This document shows, one piece after another, positions 26,158-34,891 of a stretch of 64,000 nucleotides of DNA; the stretch's first letter is position 1; each line of letters opens with the position of its first letter. Both the position numbers and the translations under genes were made by a program. The stretch is from Fibrobacter sp. UBA4297 (GTDB lineage Bacteria > Fibrobacterota > Fibrobacteria > Fibrobacterales > Fibrobacteraceae): contig NZ_DGUZ01000017.1 in assembly GCF_002394865.1 (NCBI RefSeq), forward strand, positions 248,001 through 312,000. The letters are read 5' to 3'. The notes beneath the pieces are model-generated. The model was not told the DNA's origin. It saw nothing but the letters and a program-made list of their open reading frames with translations, and searched no databases.

Positions 26158-26171
26158 ACTTGTTCAACTTT

Positions 26172-26227
26172 GACGCCTATGGCGTCCGCTGCTGCGTTCG
26201 GTCATGCAGTCAAGTAAACTTGACTGC
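26172..26227. repeat. two palindromes downstream of gatA
   Basis: GACGCC/GGCGTC (26172-26186, loop TAT) and GCAGTCAAGT/ACTTGACTGC (26206-26227, 10-bp perfect arms, two-base loop) follow one another just after the gatA stop. They may end gatA transcription or be mobile palindromes. Confidence 0.6.
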
Positions 26228-26234
26228 GCGACAC

Positions 26235-27653
26235 TCACTTGGCAAGCTTTTCGGTTGCTTCGGCAACGGCGAGCAAGTCTGCTTCCTGGAACGGCTTGCC
26301 AATCCACTGGAGGCCAACCGGGAGTCCGCCTGCCATACCGCACGGAACGCTCACGCCCGGGAGGCCGGCGAGGTTCAAGCTGACGGTATAGATGTCGGAG
26401 AGGTAAACAGCCATCGGATCGGATTCGTTCATGCCGCACTTGAGCGGGAGACCCGGCATTGTCGGGCTCGCAATCACGTCGCAAGTCTTGAACGCTTCGG
26501 TGAAGTCGTCCGTAATGAGGCGGCGGACTTTCTGGGCTTGCACGTAGTAAGCATCGTAGAAACCGGCGCTGAGTACGTAGCTTCCGAGGAGGATGCGGCG
26601 CTGCACTTCTTTGCCGAATCCTTCGCTGCGGGACTTGGCGTAAAGGTCGAAGAGCTTCTTGGCTTCGGGACTGCGGTAGCCGTAACGCACGCCATCGTAG
26701 CGGCTGAGGTTGGAGCTTGCTTCTGCCGTTGCAATAATGTAATAGCTCGAAACTGCGTAGCTGATGTGCGGGAGGCTCACTTCCTTGATCGTGGCGCCTT
26801 CAGCTTCCATCTTCTTCAGCATGTTTTCGATGGCGGCCTTGCATTCTGCATCGAGACCTTCGGCAAAGTATTCCTTCGGAACGCCAATGACCTTGCCCTT
26901 AACGCCGGTGCCGAGCTTTGCGGTAAAGTCTTCGGTCGGGCGAGTGCTCGTGGTGTTGTCGTGCGGGTCAATGCCGCAGATGGCGCCGAGGAGCGTTGCG
27001 CAGTCACGAACGGTGGAGCCGAACGGACCAATCTGGTCGAGTGAGCTTGCGTAGGCGAGGAGACCGTAACGGGAAACGCGGCCGTAGGTCGGCTTTAAAC
27101 CGACGACACCCGTGCAGGCTGCCGGCTGGCGGATAGATCCACCCGTGTCGGAACCGAGAGCGCAGGGAACCGTGCCAGAGGCGACGGCGACTGCGGAACC
27201 ACCCGAGGAACCACCCGGAACGCGGGATTCGTCGAGCGGATTCTTGACCGGGCCGTAGTAAGAGGTTTCGTTGCTGGAACCCATGGCGAATTCGTCCATG
27301 TTCGTCTTGCCGACGATGATGGCGCCTGCGGCTTCGAGCTTTTCGAGTGCTGTTGCAGTGTAGGGGGCAACAAAGTTATCGAGAATCTTGGAGGCTGCCG
27401 TTGTGCGTGTGCCGGTCAAGCACATGTTATCCTTCACGGCGACTGGGATACCATCGAGGTCGCCCAGAGACTTGCCTTCGGCGCGGCGCTTGTCGCTTTC
27501 CTTAGCGCGTTCGAGAGCGCGGTCGTTCAGCACCGAGATATAGGCGTTCAAATTCTTTGTAGATTCAATTTTTTCGAGGGAAGCTTGTGCGAGCTTTTCG
27601 GCAGTGGTGCTGCCGTTAGCAAGTTGAGCCTGAAGTTCCTGAATAGTCTGCAT
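26235..27653 (-). CDS. gatA: glutamyl/aspartyl-tRNA amidotransferase subunit A
   Basis: GatA releases ammonia from glutamine for the GatCAB transamidation of misacylated Glu-tRNA(Gln) or Asp-tRNA(Asn). The amidase triad is K74 (AVKDNM), S149 (GGSSGGSA) and S173 (GSDTGGSIRQPA), all present. The ATG at 27653 has GGAG 9 bases upstream and overlaps the stop of the preceding gene (TAATG). The product has 472 residues, the usual length. gatB and gatC are not in the window. A GatCAB route fits an organism that charges tRNA-Gln (16525) indirectly, but this is inference. Confidence 0.96.
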   Translation of the reverse strand: MQTIQELQAQLANGSTTAEKLAQASLEKIESTKNLNAYISVLNDRALERAKESDKRRAEGKSLGDLDGIPVAVKDNMCLTGTRTTAASKILDNFVAPYTATALEKLEAAGAIIVGKTNMDEFAMGSSNETSYYGPVKNPLDESRVPGGSSGGSAVAVASGTVPCALGSDTGGSIRQPAACTGVVGLKPTYGRVSRYGLLAYASSLDQIGPFGSTVRDCATLLGAICGIDPHDNTTSTRPTEDFTAKLGTGVKGKVIGVPKEYFAEGLDAECKAAIENMLKKMEAEGATIKEVSLPHISYAVSSYYIIATAEASSNLSRYDGVRYGYRSPEAKKLFDLYAKSRSEGFGKEVQRRILLGSYVLSAGFYDAYYVQAQKVRRLITDDFTEAFKTCDVIASPTMPGLPLKCGMNESDPMAVYLSDIYTVSLNLAGLPGVSVPCGMAGGLPVGLQWIGKPFQEADLLAVAEATEKLAK

Positions 27654-27979
27654 TATCTTTCTCCGGACCATTTCATGATGTAAATAGCTAAACCCATGCC
27701 AACTGCACCTAAGGCATTCCCTTTGAAGCCAAAACCAAGTGCAAATTTGACAAAGTACAAATCAATGACGACGGGCTGCGGTGTATCGCCAGAAAAACCG
27801 ATACTGAACTCGGGCCCTTCTGTAAAGAAGTGGTGTACAATGTTATCGTAGCCACCTGCGTTCAAGAGAACTCCAAGTTCGCCAAATAAAGCTCCGAGAG
27901 CTTCGCTCAAGATGCCACCTAAAATAAGGCCAACAAAAATGAAGAATAAGAGACGTCCTAGTGAGTTCTTGTGAGTCAT
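27653..27979 (-). CDS. small membrane protein, DUF4321 family
   Basis: The 108-residue product has two likely membrane helices (LLFFIFVGLILGGILSEALG and a C-terminal GNALGAVGMGLAIYI). It resembles DUF4321 proteins, whose function is unknown. The gene shares one base with gatA (TAATG) and should be co-transcribed with it. A TATATTTG box lies four bases before its ATG, so the mRNA is probably leaderless. Confidence 0.72.
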   Translation of the reverse strand: MTHKNSLGRLLFFIFVGLILGGILSEALGALFGELGVLLNAGGYDNIVHHFFTEGPEFSIGFSGDTPQPVVIDLYFVKFALGFGFKGNALGAVGMGLAIYIMKWSGER

Positions 27980-27983
27980 GCCG

Positions 27984-27991
27984 CAAATATA
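27984..27991 (-). promoter_or_regulatory. -7 box TATATTTG of DUF4321-gatA
   Basis: On the minus strand, TATATTTG is followed by CGGC and then the ATG at 27979. The spacing equals that at folK, which suggests a leaderless mRNA. Confidence 0.6.
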
Positions 27992-28002
27992 GTATTTTGG
28001 AA

Positions 28003-28035
28003 ATGAGTTACTAGTTATTAGTTACTAGTTACTAG
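28003..28035. repeat. CTAGTTA-type array between the CDF gene and the DUF4321 promoter
   Basis: The words GTTACTAG, GTTATTAG, GTTACTAG, GTTACTAG follow one another. It lies just upstream of the promoter at 27984, as at folK. Confidence 0.65.
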
Positions 28036-28064
28036 GGGATTTTTATCTCTCGTCTATAATCTCA

Positions 28065-29201
28065 TTAACCCAAATCAATATCGGGTGAAACCTGTATCGT
28101 GAAGTCGGGGTAAAGCTCAGCCACTTCTCTCTTGATTGTTTCAAGGGCTTCTTGGGCGTTCACGCCGAATTTGATGACCACGTCAAAACGCATTTCTTTG
28201 GTTTCGATATCTACATAAAAACCGTGCATCTGGAGCGCCCAATCGTGTGACTTGACTTTGTCTAAAATCGTGTCGCGGATTTTGGCGGATTCGTCGTTTT
28301 GTGTGTTGTAAGAGTAGACGCCGATGGCGGTGAGGATGACGCCTGTTTCGCGGTAGACCTTCTTTTCGATTTTGCGGGTGAGGGAGTCCAGGTCGGCAAC
28401 AGTCATGGTGTCGGGAAGTTCCACGTGTACAGAGGCGAGTTTCTTTTCTGGGCCGTAATCGTTGATGACGAGGTCGTATGCACCATGGATGCCTTCTTCG
28501 CTGCGGATGAGTTCCTTGATTTGCTTGGTGAGTTCGCTGTCGTTTTGCTTGCCGAGCAAGTCGCTCACGGTGTCCTTCAACATTTCAAAGCCGGCCTTGA
28601 TAATGAAAATGGAAATCAGAACGCCGACGTATGCTTCGAGCGAGAGACCCGTGAAAATGAAGATGAGTGCCGAGGCCAAAACGGAAAGGGAGAGGATGGC
28701 GTCAAAGAGCGCATCGGAGCCGGAGGCGATGAGTGAACCGGAATTCACGCGCTCGCCTTGCGATTTTACGTAACGCCCGAGGACGATTTTTACGACAACG
28801 GCGATGGCGATGATGACTAGTGAAACGGTGGAGTAGTCGGCATCTTCGGGGTGGATGATTTTTTTGACCGATTCCACGCAAGAGGTGATGCCCGCGTAAA
28901 TCACGATGGAGGCGATGACCATGGCGGTCAGGTACTCAATGCGGCCGTAACCGAGCGGGTGCTTTTCGTTGGGCAATTTTCGCGAGAGCTTGTTACCGAC
29001 AATCGTGATGATGGACGAGAGTGCGTCTGAGAGGTTGTTTACGGCGTCGAGAACGACGGCGATGGAATTTGCCATAAGGCCGATAACCGCCTTGACGCTC
29101 GCGAGAATGACGTTGGTGACAATCCCGACAATGCTAGTTTTGACGATGACCTTGTTGCGGTTTTCTTCGTTGTGCTTTTCTTCATTGCAGTTCTTTGCCA
29201 T
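28065..29201 (-). CDS. cation diffusion facilitator family transporter
   Basis: The 378-residue inner-membrane protein exports divalent metals in exchange for protons. Six helices span about residues 20-215. The metal site has N55 and D59 in helix 2 (NNLSD) and D-x3-D in helix 5 (SDALFD). The lack of the His found in zinc exporters hints at manganese or iron. Two cytoplasmic ferredoxin-like segments follow, more than the usual single one. GGAGA precedes the ATG. It may work alone. Confidence 0.92.
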   Translation of the reverse strand: MAKNCNEEKHNEENRNKVIVKTSIVGIVTNVILASVKAVIGLMANSIAVVLDAVNNLSDALSSIITIVGNKLSRKLPNEKHPLGYGRIEYLTAMVIASIVIYAGITSCVESVKKIIHPEDADYSTVSLVIIAIAVVVKIVLGRYVKSQGERVNSGSLIASGSDALFDAILSLSVLASALIFIFTGLSLEAYVGVLISIFIIKAGFEMLKDTVSDLLGKQNDSELTKQIKELIRSEEGIHGAYDLVINDYGPEKKLASVHVELPDTMTVADLDSLTRKIEKKVYRETGVILTAIGVYSYNTQNDESAKIRDTILDKVKSHDWALQMHGFYVDIETKEMRFDVVIKFGVNAQEALETIKREVAELYPDFTIQVSPDIDLG

Positions 29202-29321
29202 ATGATTCTCCTACTAATTTTTCTTTGGATTATCGCTTTGCTCTAATCCCAAATGCTAACCTCGGTCATGCCAAAACAAGTTTTGTCGCGACTCTCGGCT
29301 TTCGCATTTGTCGTCTCTCGT

Positions 29322-29999
29322 CTATTTAATGCTCCAGTCGATGGGTTCGAGCCCTTTGCTGATAAGATAGTTATTAGCCTTGCTGAAGTGCTTGCAGCCG
29401 AAGAATCCGCGATAAGCCGAGAGCGGGCTCGGGTGCGGAGCGGTAAGAATCAGATGGCCGCGATTGGGCGCGATGAGCACTTGCTTTTTGATGGCAAAAC
29501 TGCCCCAAAGCAAAAAGACGAGGTTTTCGCGAACCTGCGAAAGGCGCTGGATAATCGTGTCCGTGAATTGTTGCCAGCCAATGCCTGCGTGACTTGCCGC
29601 CATGTGGGCGCGCACCGTGAGCGAAGCGTTCAAAAGCAAAATTCCCTGGTGGGCCCAGCCTTCCAAATTGCCATGTGGTGGCGGTGTGATGCCGAGGTCG
29701 TCGTGCAGTTCCTGGAAAATGTTCACGAGGGATGGCGGCGGCTCAATTCCAAACGGCACCGAGAAGCAAAGCCCGTGAGCCTGACCCGGATTGTGGTACG
29801 GGTCTTGTCCAATGATGACTGCCTTGACTTTATTGACGGGGCAATAGTCGAGGGCTGCAAAAATCTGCGGTCCAGGAGGATACACCACGTGATGCTCCGC
29901 GTGTTCCTGCAAGAGTTTCGCCTTGATTTGCTTAAAATACGGCTGTTCGAACTGGTCGGCGAGCAGTTTCAGCCAAGATTCTTCAAGTTTAACGGACAT
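29322..29999 (-). CDS. ung: uracil-DNA glycosylase
   Basis: This enzyme removes uracil from DNA. The water-activating motif GQDPYH is at residues 64-69, with D66 catalytic. The C-terminal loop HPSPLSAYRGFFG is at 189-201, and LLLNASLTV is near 121-129. The 225 residues are full length. The gene starts 15 bases after the methyltransferase stop, across a short repeat, so the two may share a transcript. Confidence 0.97.
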   Translation of the reverse strand: MSVKLEESWLKLLADQFEQPYFKQIKAKLLQEHAEHHVVYPPGPQIFAALDYCPVNKVKAVIIGQDPYHNPGQAHGLCFSVPFGIEPPPSLVNIFQELHDDLGITPPPHGNLEGWAHQGILLLNASLTVRAHMAASHAGIGWQQFTDTIIQRLSQVRENLVFLLWGSFAIKKQVLIAPNRGHLILTAPHPSPLSAYRGFFGCKHFSKANNYLISKGLEPIDWSIK

Positions 30000-30014
30000 A
30001 GTATAGGTTGTAGG

Positions 30015-31457
30015 TTATAGGTTTTTAGGGGCGGCTCCGCCGCTTGTCATGCCCGCGGAGGCGGGCATCTCCTTTACAGGATTCGCGAGTATCGCTATTT
30101 TCTCGCCGTCGAGGCGTGTGTAGAATAGTGTTGCGCTGTTTTTGCCTTTGGGCTTGAGGCGCTTGATTTCTTGGTCGGGGTCGACTTTGACGCCTCGCAG
30201 CTTGAGCGTGAGTTTTCCGATGTCGTGCGATTTGAGCATCGCGCGGACGGCGCCTGTCGAAATCTCGGACGATTCCAAAATCTCGTAGTTGGCGAAAGCG
30301 GGGGTGTGGAGCGGTTTTTCGCTCGTCACGTAAGCGATGCCCGGCGAAATCAGATGCGTGGTTTCGTCGTGGGCGAGGGCGACCACTCCAAAGAGGTGGC
30401 TGCGGAGCAACACCGGCGCGGGTTCTGCGATGAACTTTGAAATCCCGCCAAGAGGCAAGTCGGATTCGCTGCTTGATGTGCGGTAAACGCGGTCGCGCCC
30501 TTCAAGTTCGTAGTTGTGGTCGTATTGCGATTGTTCGCTCTCGTTGCGGACTTCGCGTTTCTCGTCGCGGGCGAACGTCCAGTCGGCAATTTCGTTCCCT
30601 GATTTATCGACCATCACGGCGCGGACGTGGTCTGGATTTTGGGCGAGTTCGCCGAACAGCACCAAACATTCGCGGCAGTCCGTGCGGGAGCCAATGTACA
30701 GGATTTCTGTGCCTCGCGGAATTTCGCAAATGGGGTAGCCAGGCGGAATTTTAGCCATGCCGCCTTTGTAGTGCTTTGCGATTTCGACAACTTCTTCGAA
30801 TGTGGGCGTGAGATTGCGCAGGTCGCGCTGGTTTTCGCCTTCGATGGCGCGGCGGGCCGGGTCAATCGTGAAGTAGTCTGCTTTGGGGCGGTCGAGCGTC
30901 GTGCTCCTGGAATCGTTTTGCAGGGCGACTTCGCGGACATCGGCGAGGATGGTATGTGCGTTGCTGGCTTCTGGTGAAACGCCTCGCATCACGCAGCTGT
31001 TGTAGCGGTACATTGCAAGTCGGTTTTCGTCGAGGTCAACGCCAATTGCAGTCAGTTCCTTCGGCAAAAAGAAGGAATCGCCTCCCATGCCGCAGCAAAG
31101 GTCGTGTACGACGGGGGCGGAACCTCTGCGGTTGCTATTTTCGCTGGTGTTTTTGTCTGCGGAGTCGTTTGCTAGGCGTGCGCATTCCCAAAGCGTGGCT
31201 TTCCAGCGTCCGATATCTTGCGCGGTGCTCTGTTCCAGCGCTAGTTTGTCGCAAAGGAGGAACGCGGTACTCTCGATTCCGAATTTTTCGCGGAATTTCG
31301 GCACAAGCGCCATATAATCCATAATGGCGGCTCGTTCTTCGTTGCTGAATTCCTTGGCAAGTTGCGTCGAAACTTGCAATGCATCCCATTTTTTCTTGGT
31401 TGCAAGCTTGATGAAATCCTGAACTTTAGCCGAAGTGAGTAAATCCGCGTTGAACAT
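30015..31457 (-). CDS. class I SAM methyltransferase with THUMP-like domain
   Basis: The 480-residue cytoplasmic product has SAM motif I VHDLCCGMGGDSFFL at about residue 118 and a catalytic-type TIDPARR near 197. The C-terminal 70 residues (LTLKLRGVKVDPDQEIKRLKP) are the THUMP-like domain found in a family of uncharacterised RNA/protein methyltransferases. The substrate is unknown. The last 20 residues (KEMPASAGMTSGG and on) are translated from a palindromic repeat at 30030-30075. The true functional end may therefore lie before it. Confidence 0.85.
   Translation of the reverse strand: MFNADLLTSAKVQDFIKLATKKKWDALQVSTQLAKEFSNEERAAIMDYMALVPKFREKFGIESTAFLLCDKLALEQSTAQDIGRWKATLWECARLANDSADKNTSENSNRRGSAPVVHDLCCGMGGDSFFLPKELTAIGVDLDENRLAMYRYNSCVMRGVSPEASNAHTILADVREVALQNDSRSTTLDRPKADYFTIDPARRAIEGENQRDLRNLTPTFEEVVEIAKHYKGGMAKIPPGYPICEIPRGTEILYIGSRTDCRECLVLFGELAQNPDHVRAVMVDKSGNEIADWTFARDEKREVRNESEQSQYDHNYELEGRDRVYRTSSSESDLPLGGISKFIAEPAPVLLRSHLFGVVALAHDETTHLISPGIAYVTSEKPLHTPAFANYEILESSEISTGAVRAMLKSHDIGKLTLKLRGVKVDPDQEIKRLKPKGKNSATLFYTRLDGEKIAILANPVKEMPASAGMTSGGAAPKNL
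30032..30075. repeat. palindromic repeat reaching into the methyltransferase 3' end
   Basis: GCGGC/GCCGC followed by ATGCCCGC and GCGGGCAT arms form two hairpins. On the minus strand it encodes MPASAGMTSGGAA. It is of the same kind as the one at 2669. Confidence 0.6.
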
Positions 31458-31523
31458 GCTAGAAATTTAATTTTTATGCGGGAATTTTACAATTTAAAAT
31501 TTTGAGGAATGGCGATTAAAATG

Positions 31524-31531
31524 TATTTTTA
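31524..31531 (+). promoter_or_regulatory. -7 box TATTTTTA before GH53
   Basis: It is a TAnnTTTR match 85 bases before the GH53 ATG. Confidence 0.35.
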
Positions 31532-31568
31532 TAGAGTCATTCCTGTGAATGTATAGCGTGAAAATGTC

Positions 31569-31590
31569 ATTCCTGCCTCCGAGCAGGAAT
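31569..31590. repeat. hairpin in the GH53 leader
   Basis: ATTCCTGC (31569-31576) pairs with GCAGGAAT (31583-31590). The element starts with GTCATTCCTG, like the GTCATyCTG repeats elsewhere, and ends 26 bases before the ATG. Confidence 0.6.
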
Positions 31591-31616
31591 CACCTTTTAG
31601 AAGGGATTGGGTTGGT

Positions 31617-33080
31617 ATGAAGTTTTTGAAAAATCTTGCGGCGTGCGTGTCTTGCGCTTCTGTTGCTTTGCTAATGCAATCTTGTGGTGACGATACGGCT
31701 TTGTCACCTGTTTATGCTTTAAGTTCTTCGTCTGCGCAGGAATCGTTAGAATCTTCATCGAGCGTGCCGGAGTCCTCGGCTCAAGAATCGTCGTCATCTT
31801 TTGAAAATTTATCATCTTCAGGCCAAGATGTAGGTGGTTCCTCGTCCTCGGAAACTTCTTTGTCGGCAGGGACGGAATCGTCTTCAGCCGTGGCGACATC
31901 GTCTGCAGTAGAACCGACGTCGTCTGAAACGTTGCAGAGTTCCTCCTCGTCCGAAGCTCAGTCATCGGTGGCAGAATCCTCGTCATCGCAAGCGATCAGT
32001 TCTTCGGAAACACCTAGTTCATCTTCTGCACAACCTATAAAAATTGATTTCTACAATGGCGCCGATATTTCAGAAGTCCAGGAATACGAACGAAATAATA
32101 CGAAGTTTTACGATGTTGATGGCAAAGAAAGCGACATCTTCACAATCCTGAAAAATCACGGATTTAACTCCATTCGCTTGCGCACGTTTGTGTCGCCCAA
32201 GGCAAAGTACGGCTATGCGGCAAGCGGTTGTGGTCACGATTCCGAAGCGTATGGTGACAAAGACCATGTTGTTGCTTTTGCCAAGAAAGTCAAGGCGGCA
32301 GGCATGGGTCTCCTCGTGGATATCCATTACAGCGATGTCTGGGCGGATCCTGGCAAGCAGATTATCCCCGAACGCTGGCGTAACGTGAATAATGCCAATG
32401 CAATGGCGGATTCCGTTTACGCATACACCAAGGACTTGATGCTTGCTCTCAAGAATGCGGGGGCAACGCCGGACATGGTGCAGGTTGGCAATGAAACAAC
32501 GCCAGGCATCTTGATACATAAGCCAAACAGTAAAACGGACTGCTGGGGTAATGGCGTCGATAAGGCGGCAACTTCCGTCAATGGCGACATGGGGACCGCT
32601 GCGGGCAAGGCGAATGCCGCCAAGTATTTCAATGCGGGCATCAAGGCCGTCAAGGAGGTCTCTCCGTCTACGAAAACGGTGCTCCACATTGAACGCATCC
32701 GCCAGGCCGAAACTGTAAAATGGTGGATGGGCGTCATCTTTGACGAGTATAAAATCCCCGCTGACGTGATGGGGTTCTCCGCTTACACAGCATATGGTGA
32801 CGGCACTCCCGACAAGTGGAGTAATTTGTTCAATACGATTACAACAAAGTATTCTAAATTTGAATTTATCGTTGCAGAATACAATGGCGGTGATGCCGAT
32901 AACCATTATAATTTTGATAAGTCTCGCCAAAAGACTCGTGAATCTGTCCGTGAAATGAATCGCTGGATTGGAACATTCTTCTGGGAACCGACTATCGGCG
33001 GCGCGTGGGGCGCAGGGCTTTTTGACTGGCGCGGTAAAGACCTTTACGCCAACAAAGACGCTTTCATGGAGTTCTTCTAG
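31617..33080 (+). CDS. GH53 endo-beta-1,4-galactanase lipoprotein
   Basis: The product cuts the galactan side chains of pectin at the cell surface. The signal ends in a lipobox LMQSC. A Ser-rich linker of about 115 residues (24-140) follows. The GH53 domain starts FYNGADISEVQEYE. Acid/base E293 is in QVGNETTPG and nucleophile E421 is in FIVAEYNGG; the LLVDIHYSDVWADPG segment is also conserved. There is no C-terminal sorting-like tail, consistent with lipid anchoring. The start is ATG 31617, with AAGGG 11 bases upstream. Confidence 0.93.
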   Translation: MKFLKNLAACVSCASVALLMQSCGDDTALSPVYALSSSSAQESLESSSSVPESSAQESSSSFENLSSSGQDVGGSSSSETSLSAGTESSSAVATSSAVEPTSSETLQSSSSSEAQSSVAESSSSQAISSSETPSSSSAQPIKIDFYNGADISEVQEYERNNTKFYDVDGKESDIFTILKNHGFNSIRLRTFVSPKAKYGYAASGCGHDSEAYGDKDHVVAFAKKVKAAGMGLLVDIHYSDVWADPGKQIIPERWRNVNNANAMADSVYAYTKDLMLALKNAGATPDMVQVGNETTPGILIHKPNSKTDCWGNGVDKAATSVNGDMGTAAGKANAAKYFNAGIKAVKEVSPSTKTVLHIERIRQAETVKWWMGVIFDEYKIPADVMGFSAYTAYGDGTPDKWSNLFNTITTKYSKFEFIVAEYNGGDADNHYNFDKSRQKTRESVREMNRWIGTFFWEPTIGGAWGAGLFDWRGKDLYANKDAFMEFF

Positions 33081-33107
33081 AATTTTATTCCTGTTTTTAA
33101 TTGAGTT

Positions 33108-33141
33108 AAAAAAAGACGTGCTTTTGCGAGCACGCCTTTTT
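33108..33141. terminator. two-way terminator between GH53 and GH8
   Basis: CGTGC and GCACG pair between a run of A and a run of T, so it can end both convergent genes. Confidence 0.75.
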
Positions 33142-33161
33142 GTAATATTGGAAATCGTAGA

Positions 33162-34805
33162 TTACTTTACAACTCTGTAGGTCTTTCCGTTAACGATGAC
33201 GAGGAAGTTGCCTCTGCTGTTGATGCGGACTTCTTGCATGGGGGTGGTTGTCTTTGCGGACTTGAGTACGCGGCCATTTAGGTCTGTCACGGCGAACTTG
33301 GTGCCGACTACAGCGTTTTCTATGACGATGGTGCTATTGGTAGACCAAACTTTTATGTTGTTTGTAAATCTGATGTTGGAAACGATGGCGTCTGTTGAAT
33401 CATTTGCCGGATTCTGCTTGGCATCGGGCTTCGCATTCACCTTGTAGAGCTTGCAAGATTCAAACGAATAGAACGTCGTATCTTTTTCAATCTTTACGCC
33501 ATTGTGTTCGTTGGCGCAGACTTCCTTTTCGGTGACTTCTGGCTTCGGCTTCCAAATCTTGAAGGTGCCGCTCAAGTGGAGCATGGCAAGGTAATGCACC
33601 AGGCCATCGTAGTAGCGGTACTGACCTGTCATGAACTTAGTATCCCATGCCAACTCCAAGTTTTTCTTGACGGCGGCATCGTATTTGGAATCGTTAATCA
33701 AAGCCATGGCCGCAACGGCATTTGCACCGGCTTCGCCCTGCGTATACTGTTCCTGTGGATTAGAGCCATCCCAGTTAAAGCGGGCGTGCTTGTAGCCATC
33801 CTTTTCAAAGAAATCGATAATGCGGCGGGCCATTTCTTCTTGACGAGCAGAATCCACACCGAACAGGTAGTAGTCCATACCGAAGTTCATAGCGCAGCGC
33901 ATGGCGTCGTACATGTACTTTTCGGCGTTACCATTGTAGCTTACGCCGTGCGGGGTTCCGTCAAAGTTGTTATAGTCGCTGAACAAGCCGGACTTCGTGT
34001 TAGAGGACTTGTACAAATGATCGCGCGTTGCCTTCGCGGCCTTAGACCACTTGTCCTGATTGGAGGTGGACCAACGGGCGAAAAGATCGACGTATGCCGG
34101 CAAGTCGTAAGACGGGTCAGAGAAGTTGTTTTCGTTACCCTGCGGCTGGAACGTAATCACGTAGTGCTGCGGATTGAAAAGGCTATGCTGGCCGTTGTCC
34201 CACATCTTTTTCAAGATGTACTGGGCATCTTCCATGTACTTGCTGTCGTTCCAGCGGTTGGCTGCAAAAAGCAAGGACATCATAAAGTACATTTCGCCAT
34301 CCGGCGCGCAGTTATCATCGCCACCAGAACCGCTGTCATTACGCTGCCATGCAAAGTAGCCGTCCCAGCCACCGCCCTTGTGCCACATGTGGTTCTTCGC
34401 CCAGTTCCAGAGTTTGTCGAATTCTTCCTTGTGGCCAGTCTGCACGGCAATCATCATACCGTAGGACATGCCTTCGGAGCGGACGTCGTTGTTGTTGATA
34501 TCCTTGATGTAGGCTTCGTTACCCCTGTCATAATAAACCTTGGAATTATCATCACCCTTAAAGTAGTGATTCCAGAGGTCATCCATCTTTTCCTGAATTT
34601 CTGCATCGGTCTTACCCAAGATTGTCTTGAACGGGCTCTCATAATTACCCGTGTAATAAGCACCGGAATAGTTTTTTTCATCGCAGTCCGGGCCGTAATA
34701 GGCTCCGTTTTCGTCAAAGAAATTACCTGCGGTATCAGCTGCAGTGGCCATCGCGGCACTGAACAGCAAGGAGAGAGAAAAAGAGGAAAGGTTTAGTGTT
34801 TTCAT
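33162..34805 (-). CDS. GH8 xylanase / reducing-end oligoxylanase
   Basis: The product has a signal peptide ending at ATAAD and an (alpha/alpha)6 GH8 domain at about residues 55-410. The general acid is E111 in DVRSEGMSYGMM. APDGEMYFMMSLLF contains the conserved D169. WDGYFAW and the whole motif order are closest to reducing-end xylose-releasing exo-oligoxylanases, though endo-xylanase activity is possible. The C-terminal 70 residues (FAVTDLNGRVLKSAKT then RGNFLVIVNGKTYRVVK) match type IX secretion-like tails. GH18 lies upstream on the same strand, 86 bases away. Confidence 0.92.
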   Translation of the reverse strand: MKTLNLSSFSLSLLFSAAMATAADTAGNFFDENGAYYGPDCDEKNYSGAYYTGNYESPFKTILGKTDAEIQEKMDDLWNHYFKGDDNSKVYYDRGNEAYIKDINNNDVRSEGMSYGMMIAVQTGHKEEFDKLWNWAKNHMWHKGGGWDGYFAWQRNDSGSGGDDNCAPDGEMYFMMSLLFAANRWNDSKYMEDAQYILKKMWDNGQHSLFNPQHYVITFQPQGNENNFSDPSYDLPAYVDLFARWSTSNQDKWSKAAKATRDHLYKSSNTKSGLFSDYNNFDGTPHGVSYNGNAEKYMYDAMRCAMNFGMDYYLFGVDSARQEEMARRIIDFFEKDGYKHARFNWDGSNPQEQYTQGEAGANAVAAMALINDSKYDAAVKKNLELAWDTKFMTGQYRYYDGLVHYLAMLHLSGTFKIWKPKPEVTEKEVCANEHNGVKIEKDTTFYSFESCKLYKVNAKPDAKQNPANDSTDAIVSNIRFTNNIKVWSTNSTIVIENAVVGTKFAVTDLNGRVLKSAKTTTPMQEVRINSRGNFLVIVNGKTYRVVK

Positions 34806-34891
34806 AGCTGAAAAACTAAACTTTTAGGGAAAAATGTTAAGTCATTTTGGGAAAAAGCCTATGTAAAGGATTACAACAAAAATGGCTTAAA

